Of a stretch of 64,000 bases of DNA, positions 9,379 through 21,064 are shown in pieces (positions within the stretch are counted from its first letter, which is position 1; the number at the start of each line of letters is the position of its first letter). The stretch comes from Phlebotomus papatasi. Taxonomy: Eukaryota; Arthropoda; Insecta; Diptera; Psychodidae. A program made the translations under genes and the position numbers. Location: the NCBI RefSeq assembly GCF_024763615.1, contig NC_077224.1, positions 3,472,001 through 3,536,000 on the forward strand, given 5' to 3'. The notes beneath the pieces are model-generated. The model saw nothing but the letters and a program-made list of their open reading frames with translations, was not told the DNA's origin and ran no database searches.

Positions 9379-10223
9379 AGTGCAACAAAAGAAACTATTT
9401 TAATGGGCTTAAAGTAAAAGTACTAAGTCTAGTTTAGTAACTTAAAGACTGTCGTTCTAAGGTAGGCCTGAGCTAAAAGAAAAGCCGAAGTGAATTCGGT
9501 GGTGCCTGTTGGCATTCTGTAAAATGCCGCGAAAATTCACGTAGAGAAAGTGAGAGGTTTCTTAATATGAAAATTGTTTAATTCCTTAGAGTTAAGTCAT
9601 TTTCACAAGAAAATCTTTTTAATAATTTAGTTGAATACAGTTATTTGGGTTAATTGTGAATAATTGTCGATATTACAACAAAAACATTGGGATGAAATTT
9701 TGAGCTGGAAGACTCATATTCCTTTGAGCTGTCCCAAAATTCAGGAAAGGTTTGAAAAAAAACCCTTTAGTACAACACTATTTTGGTTAATAAGGAATGC
9801 AAAAGTACATATTACAAGAAGGGACACGACCTGCTAATAAGGATAAAATAGAGAAGAAAATATTTTGTTGCATTTCAGAGATTTTTTGCAACCGCAGCGC
9901 CGCCAGACGTTTGTCAAGTGAGTTATTTGTGTCTCTATCTCTCTCTCACAGTTGAATTGCGCGCGATTTAAGAACTTAGTGAACATCTATCTGTCTTCCG
10001 ACAAAGATATCAAGAAGACAATTTCTTTCTATATGAGTTTTAATGTCTGTTATGTCTTTTTGGCGCAAAAATATTTATCATAGCACCGTGAATGAGCGAG
10101 ATTAGTGTTACCAGTATGGCTATCTGTAATTTCCATTAAAATCATAAATACAAATATATTACACGACTTTTAACGAGCACAGGTCTGTTCCAAGGGATCT
10201 TTCTAAACTTCATTCTAAACCTT
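9379..10223. other. Spacer, no feature recognised
   Basis: Mixed-composition DNA with a short GC-richer patch near 9885-9965. No coding frame, tRNA or repeat end was recognised. Confidence 0.4.
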
Positions 10224-10721
10224 CACAATAAAAAAGAACTCAGCTACTTTACCATGTTTTTCATTGTAAATTTTACATAAACATGTAATCGCGAACTGAT
10301 ACACATTTCGTCCCCTTAAAATGAAACTGTCCTAAGTGCATTTAATTTCTATTAGCATTTGTTGCTAATGACGCATCATGAAGCGTCGTTTGCTACGATT
10401 GCAGATACGAAGAAAATGCGGTTAGAACAGTTTTATTTTAAGGAGACGATTTGTGTAATTTGTAGACATTTTGTCTGAAAACGGTGTAATTTGTACACAT
10501 TTTGTGTGAAAATTATGTAATTTAACACGAAATGTGTAAGAAAATATACACAACTGTCTAATAATTCGCAGTTGGTTACACAATTTCGAATTGTGTATAA
10601 TTTAAATTACACATTTTCAGATTACACGTTTTTCTGAAATACATATTTGAAGAACTTTACAAGAATAATCGTGGTAAAAAAGCAAACCAACGATTATCTT
10701 TGCAATCTTTTTTTTATTGTG
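10224..10721. mobile_element. MITE family B, copy 2 (long form)
   Basis: The ends are CACAATAAAAAA and TTTTTTATTGTG. The interior holds several TGTGTAATTT.ACACATTT blocks. The last 90 bases, in reverse complement, match the fragment at 55166-55305 (GATAATCGTTGGTTTGC, then TTACCACGATTATTCTTGTA). Confidence 0.7.
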
Positions 10722-10741
10722 TTCCTCATCCTCCCCTACTG

Positions 10742-10924
10742 CACTGAGAGAAATCCGAAAAAGTTAAAATAACATTCCGGAAATGTTAATTTTACCCTGC
10801 AGTATTGATCCGAAATCGGTGTAAATATTACCCTTTTTATGTGTATTAGGGGTTATTTTTACACCTAAAAAGTGTTAAAGTTATGAGGAAAAAAGTTAAT
10901 CGCATCCTCTTTTTTTTCTCAGTG
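10742..10924. mobile_element. MITE family A, copy 2 (internally deleted)
   Basis: Both CACTGAGAGAAAT and TTTTCTCAGTG ends are present, but the element is about 183 bp against 250. The central hairpin with TTAACATTAAAAAATG is missing. Confidence 0.75.
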
Positions 10925-12544
10925 TGGGCACTACTTATGCAACCACCCTATCATATCGTCTTCTAATCAAATGTGGGATCTATCATGTGAAGTCCAATTC
11001 CTCCTTGAATCACAAAAGCTGTGATTTCAAAGTATCTCACCTACGTGGTAAAGAAATACAACTAAAAGCATAGAATTATATTTTAAAGGTTTTACTTTTA
11101 AAACTCTACACAACAAACAAATCCCATAGTGCGGTTCTTCACTATCAACTCACAATAAATTATTCACATATACTCGACGCTCCGAAAATGAAACAATTCT
11201 TCAGCTTGGGTGCTGGGAAGTTCCTAATAACATGCATTTGTGAAATTAGTATGACTGTTGCAGCTGGAGGAGCGTAGGTGAGGGAAAGAAGTGATTCAAA
11301 AGTGACCGGGAATTTGTGCAAAAATCTCTTACCGCGCTATATGAAATAGTGTTAACGTGTTTAATTGGCCGAAACCGCCAAAATGCACACAAACACTATA
11401 GTAATTGTGTGCTAAGAGATAAAAATGCCACTTCTTATTTAATTTCTTAGTACGTTTTTTTTTGCTCTCTCTCTGTTATCTCAACCCAAGTCTTCTGTGA
11501 CTTCTCCTCCAAACCTCATTGTCGGGAAACAGCCAAACGTGTTGTTTTGCCAATGTAGAACACCCCCCTGTGTACTTCCCGCCCAAGCCAAGTGTTCTAT
11601 TTCTCGTTTTCTTATTCACCGAAAAGTATTAAGAAATGCAACTTTATGGGTGGAGAAGAGACTTTTTCGCTGCTTTTTCCCCCCCTTTTCAGTGTCTCTC
11701 TGAATATTTTAAAGTGAAATTGAAAAAGATTATCATCTCACTTGTAATACCGTGCAATCTTCCAATGTATCTCACAAATGCTTCAGACATGCATTAAATT
11801 CTTTCTGAGGGACGAAGGACGGATACATAGCTGCGAGGGTCTCATAAATATTTTGGGGGATTCAGCAGAAAAATCACCACGAATATGTGAGATTTTTCTT
11901 TTGCTGAGAATCTTAACCTAGCCTCAAAGACAAATATTTCACTAGGTCATGATCAAAAATTGTGCTCAGCAGAGATAAATACACAAATACAATAAGATTA
12001 GCAGTTGCGTATCATCAGCCAGAATTTGTGTATATTGACTAATATAAATAATTTTTTTAAGATAATTTTTTAGCAATTGGGGTGGAATATTTTTGCTGAT
12101 TTAACTGATATAACTTTACATTCCTCGAGTTTATTATATTAATCAAAAAACTGTTTATATTTTAAAGTAAACATGCTTTTATTTTCTTTGGTGATACCCA
12201 AGTGGTAACGCATGGCATAAGATTGAAGGTTAGGTCATAAAGACCTAACATCTTTATCGCTACGTCATCAGGATGACTAAGAATAATCCTAGTTTTTCAG
12301 TAGTTATGGTTATGTAAGTTTAGTGTCGAAGTGCTGACGTCAAGATGACCACTAATTATGTCATACCAATGACTTACCCAATTCTGGGAAACTGTAAGAT
12401 ACCCAGAAGTTAATTTCTGCGGAATTTGTGCAGAATTTCTGCGGAACTACCGCAATTTACTTTAAAGATGATGTTTTATTTAAAAATTAAAGTAAAATAA
12501 AAATAGAAAACTACCGTAAAATTTACATCAAGCATAGGGAAAGG
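10925..12544. other. Spacer, no feature recognised
   Basis: This 1.6-kb stretch has modest composition shifts (CT-rich around 11460-11530 and 11660-11700), but I find no exon with splice and frame support. The 68-codon frame at 11497 is low complexity and unconvincing. Confidence 0.4.
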
Positions 12545-12751
12545 GATCATAATTTTGGACAGGGTGCTTATAAGCATCAATGTCCTAACCCAAAGAGCAT
12601 TTATCCACACATGAGTAGAGATGTGTGCTATCTATACGAAAATGATTGAGAAGACTTTACAAATCGACTTGTCAGAATATAAGTCGAACAACTCGATTTT
12701 TTACAAAAATCGTTCCATTCGCTTTTTAGACACTTCTTTATACCCTGTAAG

Positions 12752-12955
12752 GGAGACCAGGGCAGGATTAGCTAGCAAATGAAATTTTTCATTGCGTATA
12801 ATTTGTAAGAAAAATGTTTATAACAGACTGATAAATAATTCAGTGAATAGGAAGGGATGTGTTATCGTCGAATAAGTAATGGTTTCTTCAATATTTCTTC
12901 TACGGTAGGCTATAACATCCCACTGTCTGATACCATGCGTGGTTTAGAAAGCTCT
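12752..12955. mobile_element. Decayed copy of the GGAGAGACCGGGG MITE
   Basis: It aligns with 5759-5971 through ATTGCGTATAATTTGTAA, the CTGATAAAT..TTCA block and CATCCCAC..ACCATGCGTGG. The left end reads GGGAGACCAGGGC. The right terminus is lost. Confidence 0.6.
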
Positions 12956-13079
12956 TTCTCTATAATATATTCTTTTTCTCTATATTTCTCTTTGGCTCTT
13001 TCTGTATAATAGAAGGCCAAGTCGACTTAGCATAGTATTGAATCGAGCCGTCAATATGTAAAAAAAATATATGTAAGAT

Positions 13080-13450
13080 AAAAATATTTTCGAAATTTTC
13101 GACATAGTTTTATACATTTTCACCCAAATATTGTTTATATTACGACTTGTTTATGGATTTGAAAATGTTTAGTCACAATTCAAAGGGAAAATAGCAATAT
13201 TGTTACTTAAATTTGTCAAACGAAATGCATCATATAGAAAATAACCGACATTTTATTTATGTTTTTTCAGTTAAGTTATTTTTCTGACATACACAACGCT
13301 CATAATTTTCAGATAATATGTATACATCTATTATGTTCTCTATTATTATATTAAGATATATCTCGATTACGTTAAATATATATTGGTTATATTTGAGACA
13401 TATATTTTTTGAATATCAAATACTGCTTGGGAAGTTTGAAGTGCGATATT
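13080..13450. repeat. Family-J repeat, copy 1
   Basis: It aligns with 29500-29880 over several hundred bases. Shared blocks include TTCGACATAG/TTGCGACATAG, ATTATGACTTG.CTATGGAT, TAGAAAATAAC.GA and CATAATTTTCAGATAATAT. The ends are unclear and there is no coding frame. Two copies define a dispersed repeat of unknown class. Confidence 0.55.
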
Positions 13451-13901
13451 TTCAATATTAATTGATGTTTTTTTGTTACTCTTTTTTCAAAAGGGTTGTT
13501 TAGAAGCTTAGCAAGCTGATTATTGTCTTTGTTTTTACGGTTTTTACAAAAATTAATCTCAATACGTTTAAAAGTGGATTTATATCTATACATGAGTTTG
13601 ACAGAAATTTTGGACACCTTGCTTAGGTGTCTACACATTATAAGAAATTTCTATCAAAAATGAGCTTCAAGAAGTGTTCTTCAAGAAAATTGCCTACACA
13701 TTGGTGAGAATTTTTGACAAAAAGATGGATTCTTGAAGAAAATTTGTCTAATGTGTAGACAAATTTCTTCAAAAATCATATCCAATTGAAGGAAATTTCC
13801 ATCAAGAATTTTTGAAAGAAATTATCGGCTACACATTGGAATAAAATTCATCAAAGTCATTCTTGACAGAATTCTTGAAGGAAACCATCACGATTCAAGA
13901 T

Positions 13902-14697
13902 TGTTTTTCACGAAAATTTGTTATTTTCTGCTGGAAAAAGTGAGAAAAGCGTTTGGTGAAGTTCCTTGGGATAGTATTTAGTGAATTTGTGAAGAAAATC
14001 TTCTAAATATGCAAGGGAATAGTGTTTTTCTGGAGATGTTGTTCCTGGTGGAATCCAACCCAGCCTTGAAGGAACATTTCCTGTGATTTTCCTCCAGAAA
14101 TTGCCGGAAGTTAATCCATCTGTGTATTCTTGAGGTGTTCCACAGTACAGTGGCTTCGTACTCCATGGATTGCAAGATGGATGGAAAGGAGAAAATTTAC
14201 GGGCACTTTGGAATCTCTGCCTTGGTTACCAATCAAAACAAGAGCTAACCAGAGCCACCGAGGAGATCTCAATGCAAACGAGAGCTGTCCGGAGCTACCA
14301 GAAGCCATCACTTGAACCCCCAGAAGAACATCAGAATGATCTTTTATATCATTCACTTTCTCAACCACTAGGAACTCTGTGGGATTGCTTCCTTTCGAGA
14401 ACATCAGAACTGGATAGCCACATGCCTTCAATTCCTCATGTCAATGGAACATGGAACCCAGTAAATAAATCAGTACTGCAATTATTTTGGAACATCCATG
14501 GAATTTTCACAGGAATATTCTTCTATTATATTAATTTAAAAAAAACTACATTTTTTACATAATAGAGATCCTTTATGTATTTTTTTTTAAATTTATTAAG
14601 GGGTCCATCTGGAAGATGTTTGCCCCGCCTTTATGTAATTTCTAATGATTATTTATTAAAAATTCCTACTTTTAATAACTCATAATGCAATGTAAAG
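13902..14697. repeat. Left inverted arm of the PIF-like element
   Basis: Reverse complement of 15088-15882 with few differences. Bases 14100-14460 are clearly GC-richer than the surroundings and contain the minus-strand copy of the open frame described at 15352. Together with the AT-rich spacer 14698-15087 the arms could form a very long hairpin RNA. Confidence 0.8.
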
Positions 14698-15087
14698 GAC
14701 TTTTAATTTAGAAGATTACGTGGATTTTTAAATATTTAGGTTTGCTTATTTTTAGTAATGGAAAATATATCTGATGTGGGGATGTTATAATATAATACAA
14801 GCGGTTTAAAATAAATGAACTAAAAAAAAAATCTAGTATAATATGTTAAGAGCAGTTTCCCAAAAATTAAATAAAATTTATTTCAATTTTAATTTCGCAT
14901 TAAAATTCAAATAAGAGACAGCCTTTGAAATTTATTGTCTTTTTTGATCAGTAAAAAGTTTCATTCAAGTTTTTAACGCTTGTGAAAAGGATTTTATCAA
15001 TATCAGGAGGATTTTTTTATGAGATCTTAAGAGTATTTTCCAAAAATTACACTAAGACTCCCAAAAAATCGAGTTTTGAATCTAGTA

Positions 15088-15882
15088 CTTTACATTGCAT
15101 TATGTTATTAAAAGTAGGAATTTTTAATAAATAATCATTAGAAATTATATAAAGGCGGGGCAAACATCTTCCAGATGGACCCCTTAATAAATTTAAAAAA
15201 AAATACATAAAGGATCTCTATTATGTAAAAAATGTAGTTTTTTTTAAATTAATATAATAGAAGAATATTCCTGTGAAAATTCCATGGATGTTCCAAAATA
15301 ATTCCACTACTGATTTATTTACTGGGTTCCATGTTCCATTGACATGAGGAATTGAAGGCATGTGGCTATCCAGTTCTGATGTTCTCGAAAGGAAGCAATC
15401 CCACAGAGTTCCTAGTGGTTGAGAAAGTGAATGATATAAAAGATCATTCTGATGTTCTTCTGGGGGTTCAAGTGATGGCTTCTGGTAGCTCCGGACAGCT
15501 CTCGTTTGCATTGAGATCTCCTCGGTGGCTCTGGTTAGCTCTTGTTTTGATTGGTAACCAAGGCAGAGATTCCAAAGTGCCCGTAAATTTTCTCCTTTCC
15601 ATCCATCTTGCAATCCATGGAGTACGAAGCCACTGTACTGTGGAACACCTCAAGAATACACAGATGGATTAACTTCCGGCAATTTCTGGAGGAAAATCAC
15701 AGGAAATGTTCCTTCAAGGCTGGGTTGGATTCCACCAGGAACGACATCTCCAGAAAAACACTATTCCCTTGCATATTTAGAAGATTTTCTTCACAAATTC
15801 ACTAAATACTATCCCAAGGAACTTCACCAAACGCTTTTCTCACTTTTTCCAGTAGTGAAACAACAAATTTTCGTGAAAAACA
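15088..15882. repeat. Right inverted arm of the PIF-like element
   Basis: Partner of 13902-14697. Differences between the arms are few, which implies recent formation or continuing gene conversion. Confidence 0.8.
15352..15672 (+). CDS. Open frame of unknown origin in the inverted arm (107 codons with stop)
   Basis: The open frame begins before TTG at 15352 and ends at TAG 5' of 15675. It has protein-like stretches such as ACGYPVLMFSKGSNP and FLVVEKVNDIKDHSDVLL, followed by a hydrophobic run (WLWLALVLI). The same frame occurs on the minus strand in the other arm (14431-14111). There is no ATG at the start, and an upstream stop lies 5 codons before, so it could be part of a captured exon rather than a gene. 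An opposite-strand frame of 130 codons also exists over the same bases. I do not recognise the protein family. Confidence 0.25.
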   Translation: MKACGYPVLMFSKGSNPTEFLVVEKVNDIKDHSDVLLGVQVMASGSSGQLSFALRSPRWLWLALVLIGNQGRDSKVPVNFLLSIHLAIHGVRSHCTVEHLKNTQMD

Positions 15883-16888
15883 GTCAGAAGAGGTAGAGAC
15901 TTGGAAATGATGGCAATCTGTCAAAAAAATTTTTGATGGAAAATAAAAAACCCAATGTGGAGGCATTTTTCTTCAAAAATTCCTTCAAAAATATGAATTT
16001 TTCTTTAAAAAATTCTTGAAATAATTCTTGATGAAATCAGCTCCAATGTGTAGACACCTTAATATTGGACACTTTGGTTGTAATTTTGGACAGCTAATCT
16101 GCCTCAAAAGGATGCCCATTGTTCTCCATTTCAAGAACCTATCTTACCAAGTCCTCTTCCTGTTTATGTAGGGGAACCGTAGAATGTTACAAGAAGTCCA
16201 GAAACTTTCTATATCATTCATTAAAGTGAGATGACTTCGGTACTCCGAGTACGCGCGGATTCACACATTCCCTGGGCTTTTCGGTAGCCTTTTAAGGCTT
16301 TTCTCACTACATGGTTCGTGGAGACGATGCTCCTTTGTTTCTCCAGGCATTTATACAACCTAGTCATCAAAAAAGCTAAAACCTCACGAAATTTCGAGAA
16401 AAAGATATCTGTCCAAAACAAGGAGTATCACCTTACTGGTGAATCTCTAAGAAAATTGTCCATTTTTCACACGAAAAACGTAATTCATAATGCAAATCTC
16501 TCTTCAAGTCAAATGCACAGTACAATTTACCATTAACGTGAATCAACACAATATTCAGTGAATATTCAATAATATCACTCAAAAAAGCGTGGAATAATTG
16601 TTAGTACTTCACCACAGCTAAATAAGACTGAAGTAAACACGAAGTTCTGTCATATTTCTCGTAAGAAATTGTTCACAATGAATTTTCAACAAAGCAATTT
16701 TAACTCAAATCATATTCAAAATTTAACGAATTTAATGTTAAAATCTTCCAAAAAGAACAAATATTTAGATAGAATTCATTATTTATCAAATATTGGAATA
16801 AAATTCCATAATTTTAATCAATTTATATTTAGTGTCCAATTTTACTCTTAAAGTGTCCAAAATTAGAAGCTATCCAAAATTAGGAGCA

Positions 16889-19295
16889 CTTCCTCTATGT
16901 CTTAAATAGAACAATCGTACATTAATTTACAATATTTTGTAACATAAACATCTCCAAGCAAAGAAAATTTGGGACTAATTGATGTTTTAAGCACATGCAT
17001 GGCCTCAACCGTCTTATTTTAGTAGAATTTTGCGAATCTGAAGTATCACGTTTTTTGACGTCACGTCACAATCTTCATCCATCTGTCAATCTGTACGTTT
17101 AGTCGTCGTCAAAGAGGTCAAACGGTTAGGAATAACGATTTGGGGCCATCTAAGAACCTCCGATAGGCCGTCCCAAGGACCATTTACGTGACCTTAATTT
17201 TTTCCAATCTCTTCAAAACCATGAGTTTTTAGATGTCTTTTAGATGTTCTCTAGATGGACGTTTCTCCATAAACGATAGTAGAGTTGAGACATTTCTCGG
17301 TTTCTCAAAGTTAAGAGTTCAAAAGGCTTTACTGAGCGCATTTATCAACTGATTGCGGAAATGTTAGGATTTATTGGAAAGGTCTTAGAATTTCTGATGA
17401 GCCTGACCTGGTTCCAGTCGATTGTGAATCGATAATGAACCAGTCATGAGTTATTTTGGAAGATTTGGAATAAACGCAGTTAGTTGAAAAAGCCGCATTT
17501 TCAATATATTTTTGCTGAGTCGACAAGTAAAAATATGCTGAACGGTCAGCATTCATCAAACAAAAAGTGCTAACCAAATATTGAAAATGGCAGTGCCTTG
17601 CGAGTGTCGTTTTAAGGTTAGCGAATTCAGATGAAAATACATACAGTGAGTTTCGCTTTCAATAAAATTCTCGGGAATGAAAAAAGGCAGCAAATTCCCT
17701 CCAGAGACACAGAAAAATTGCATACCCACAGGAGAGGCCCTTGGAATAAGTCACGGAAACGCCGTGATGTATGCAAAACATTTTTGGTGCCAATAGTAGG
17801 CAATTCATATCTAATTCTCTCAATCCGTTTTCACTTAAGCCGGAACTCCCTGTATGTTCTCAGCTGAATTCAAATCGCTTAACATTTGGTGCATGCTGAG
17901 TCTTGTGAAGTATTATCGATTCAAATCGGCTATGAACCATTAAGCTTGAAAACAATCTACATACTTACATAGATATGCAGTGGCAGTAATTTGACATGTC
18001 CTTTTTATATCATTTACATGAAGTTTCTGAGTCAGTCTGAATGTGAAATGACGTTCATGTTAATTATTGACCTACTACTTCCCTCTTTCCGTAATATAAC
18101 CGTTCGATAACCGTCAGGTGACTCTCTTTTTGATTCGATGTATTGAAATTAGGAAAAGTTATGCATATTTCCTGGTAAATACCTATGCGTTGTAGCATAG
18201 AAATATAAACCATTTAACCCGTTAATCAGTTTCGGTCAAAATCTGCTGCTTGGGTACTATTTTTTAACTCGAGAAAAATTGAATCTTAAGAAAGTCAATT
18301 TAAGGTTAATTTTTTCTAAGGATCATGAAATTCTTAAGAGGGAAGCAAAATATTTCTGTGAACTAATGATGAAAGTTGCAAGTTGCAAGTTCCTGGAGTC
18401 AGTGAAATTGTCCTTTTCGATCCCAGGAGGATCATGCGGAGAAAATGGAAAATTGGCGAAGGATGAACAAAGGACGAAAATGTGTGTATGTGTGTATGTA
18501 TTTCAACCCTCAAGAGTTTCGTAACTCAAGTGGGCGCTACATGGGTGAGCTTTTTCCCTCGTGAGAGTCACTGTGAGAGAAAAGATCCGTCGGAAATAAA
18601 TGATACGACACCGAAGCTTTCACTCCCTCATCCTGCAGATGTGGGATGGTTAAAGCGTCTGATGATGATGGCACTCGATTTGTGCCATGGTTACTATCCC
18701 GTATCTCACTCTTGTGCAATGTACATTCAGCAGTATCTTTCTCATTATATCACACACAAGGGGATGGAAAAATACCAAGGACGCAGAAGGGGATGGCAAA
18801 ATGTCGCACACAATGAGGAAATTTCGATGCATTTCTTCTGGATGCTATGCCATGTCTTTGGGATGTGGAGGAGGCACCGCACAGAAAAAAAAGCTCCTCC
18901 GGGGAATGATTGCTGTTCTGCAAGCAAAGAAGAAATGCATAGGAATTGCTAGCTATTTTCTTCGTCTTCTGGAAAATAGAGCAGCATTTTTATTAATCAA
19001 TTTTCCTTTTTTTTGCTTCTCACTTCTCTTCAAAAATAGCTTTTTTTGGAGAGATTCAGAAAGAGATAAGAAAACATACTTAATACTTTTCAGAGACATT
19101 CTATAAAACTTATTATTGTTATTTAAAGTTAAATAAGATTTAGCAAAGACGGTTAGATATATTTTTTAGAGGCTAATGCTAAGTCACATCATGATTATAT
19201 GGATTATTTTTATTAGTATTGGAGAGGGTGGGGCAGTTTCAAGAAGCTAAAGTATTTTCTAGCCTCATTTGTCAAAGATTTTTCTAAAGGTCAGT
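16889..19295. other. Spacer, no gene supported
   Basis: It contains a TGACGTCACGTCA motif near 17058 (a CRE-like palindrome) and a GC-richer patch at 18400-18950. The longest frames there (156 and 139 codons, plus strand) overlap in different frames, begin in a TGTG microsatellite and lack any recognisable domain. I regard them as chance. Confidence 0.4.
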
Positions 19296-19297
19296 TA

Positions 19298-20445
19298 GGG
19301 TGCAGTAACCACTTCTCGATAAGTTTAGGAAAAAGAGGAATTAATTTTATTATAACTTTTGAAATTTTACTGCAAGATAACTAAAATTTGACACAATACT
19401 TAGATGTATTGGCTTTTCATTCGTGAAAACAGTAGTCCTAGAATTTAACGCTGGACTACTTAAAAAACTGATTTTTATTAACAATGCAAAAATAACTACT
19501 TAGTCGCCACTTTTCACCACTTTTCGCCAGTTTTGTAACCACTTCTCGCCACCCACTTGAAAAGGTCCAAACCCGATTATTTTAGGCAATGTTGTAAAAA
19601 GAATACATTCAGCATTTATTTTTCCTCATGATCACCTTATTATTACTCACTTTAAACGATTTTTCTTCACTTTTATTTGAGAAATCAAATTATAGGTCTA
19701 TTGCAGAAAATAAACAATGCAAATTTGACAACTGACAATCCGCGAAGTGAAGTTAGCGTCGCCTATTGAAAAGATATGGCGACAGGTGGTAAAATCATTC
19801 CAAAATATTACCACTTTTCGCCATGCCTCATTTTTATATAAAAAATAATATAAAATGAAATATTAAATATTTATTATTTTATTTATTTCGATGTACCGGG
19901 CTTTTATTGCCATTTTGTATATTATTCAGTTTACAAATTTATTATTCAGTTTACAATGTTTGGTGAAAAATGTCCATACAGACGCTTCAATCATTTGTAC
20001 CGGGCGGGACTCGAACTCACAACTGTGACAGTCGAGCCGGGGGTTACACCGCCCAAGAGCCGAACGCTCTTACCAATTGCACCACGGACCCCCTGAAATA
20101 TTAAATAACTAAATACAAATTTTATGTATTCCACAAGTGTAATTAAATATTCAATGGACAAATTATTGATCTAAAAAGGTATTTTTTGCTTGTTGAAAAT
20201 TTGACGACACTTAGTATATTTGGTAAGAAATATTGGATTCGATGCACTTGCTAAAAATGTTACTCTAAAAAATGCTCAAAATCGTAAATCCAAAACGAGT
20301 AATTATTATTTTTCAACTCTATATGTAGCAGCACTAAAAATACAAATAACTTTGCGGCTCATTTATTTCACAAATCGCGAAAAAATGGCGATTACAATAT
20401 AAGTGACGAAAAGTAGGGCACCAGCGAAAAGTGGTGATTCCACCC
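19298..20445. mobile_element. TA-flanked element with GGGTG termini, split by a SINE
   Basis: The ends GGGTGCAGTAACCACTTCTC and GTGGTGATTCCACCC are flanked by TA (19296-19297 and 20446-20447). Subterminal CACTTTTCGCCA / GGCGAAAAGTGG motifs repeat several times. The SINE at 19870-20093 has inserted in it. The 36310-36686 element shares the TTTTCGCCA theme. No transposase is seen. Confidence 0.7.
19870..20093 (-). mobile_element. tRNA-derived SINE, 224 bp
   Basis: On the minus strand it begins GGGGGTCCGTGGTGCAATTG, which includes a Pol III A box, and has a B box AGTTCGAGTCCC about 70 bases on. A tRNA-unrelated body and an AT-rich tail follow. A 14-bp target duplication, TGAAATATTAAATA, flanks it (19856-19869 and 20094-20107). 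The clear duplication and intact promoter boxes point to fairly recent retroposition. It is not a functional tRNA gene: the acceptor arms do not close and extra sequence fills the anticodon region. Confidence 0.85.
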
Positions 20446-20447
20446 TA

Positions 20448-21062
20448 ATCTAAAACATTACGAGAATATTTAATCTTTGAACCCTTTCAAGATATTCGTT
20501 CTTGCATCATAATAACTGAGACTAAAACTTTTATTTCGGTCTTTCATGTTTTTTTTTGTTTCGCTCATTCTCATGGGAAATTTTGTAAACATGTTTACAA
20601 ATAAAAGTTATTGTGCGCTGGTCATAACGAAAAGAGCAAAACATGTTTTCATTGTACCACGTGAAGTTTAGTTTATAAAAAAAATCAGCAAGCTAACTAC
20701 ACAGAAATTTCCTTTAGATTTTTTTCAACTAATCGATTTAACTAACTTTTGTACCCTGTTTAATTAATTAAGAAATGGTAATATTGCAGTTTTCTCTTAT
20801 ATTCTTCGAAACGTGAAATTAGCTATAAAAACTGTTTTTCATTATCTTGGAATATAAATTACTTTGAATTATAAACAGTTTTGATAAAATTGATTTATCG
20901 TTTACATTTTACAAATTAATTGATATCCATTTGAAGAACTAAGATTGAAAATTTGTTGTTTCAAAATTTCGATATCGAATATGAGAATCTCAATTTTCGA
21001 TGTTACTGAAATTTTAGAGAAACATTAGGTTGTGGCCTAACTTTCATGGACTATCTTTACAT
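20448..21062. other. AT-rich spacer with half a family-H MITE
   Basis: Apart from the MITE fragment at 20559-20625, no feature is recognised. Confidence 0.4.
20559..20625. mobile_element. MITE family H, half copy
   Basis: It matches the right half of 8426-8575, from TCGCTCATTCTCATG to TTATTGTGCGCTGGTCAT. The left half is missing. Confidence 0.65.
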
Positions 21063-21064
21063 AG

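Larger units (their letters stand above)
13626..16058. mobile_element. PIF/Harbinger-like 2.4-kb element with inverted arms
   Basis: Perfect 14-bp inverted ends, GGTGTCTACACATT, are flanked on each side by TTA (13623-13625 and 16059-16061). Three-base TTA/TAA duplications are the signature of PIF/Harbinger insertion. The subterminal regions are rich in CTTCAAGAA / TTCTTGAA-type repeats. Two arms of about 795 bases (13902-14697 and 15088-15882) are near-identical reverse complements around a 390-base centre. No DDE transposase is present, so it is non-autonomous. The short MITE at 47450-47586 has related ends (GGCGTCTACACATT). Confidence 0.75.
12545..16888. mobile_element. Family-K element in reverse, with several nested insertions
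   Basis: The ends GATCATAATTTTGGACAGGG (12545) and the complement of GCTC.TAATTTTGGATAGC (16888) match the two ends of the 24353-25812 element in reverse order. Shared interior blocks include tandem TTTTGGACA motifs, the CGTAGAATGT..CAAGAAGTC block (16188) and the stretch 16660-16860. A decayed GGAGACC-type MITE, a family-J segment and the 2.4-kb PIF-like element interrupt the copy, which explains its length. No transposase frame is visible. Confidence 0.55.

Noticed and set aside
14170..14562. 130-codon frame antisense to the 106-codon frame in the PIF-like arm
   Set aside because: It runs into AT-rich sequence (poly-Lys/Thr/Phe) and reads less like protein than the opposite strand.
17056..17070. 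CRE-like TGACGTCACGTCA regulatory site
   Set aside because: A single short palindrome far from any supported gene; expected by chance at low rate and untestable here.
18482..18952. 156-codon plus-strand frame with overlapping 139-codon frame
   Set aside because: It begins in a TGTG microsatellite, has no domain, competes with frames on both strands and shows no splice or promoter support.
20000..20093. tRNA gene
   Set aside because: Acceptor stem does not close and the middle is too long; the 14-bp duplication shows a SINE.
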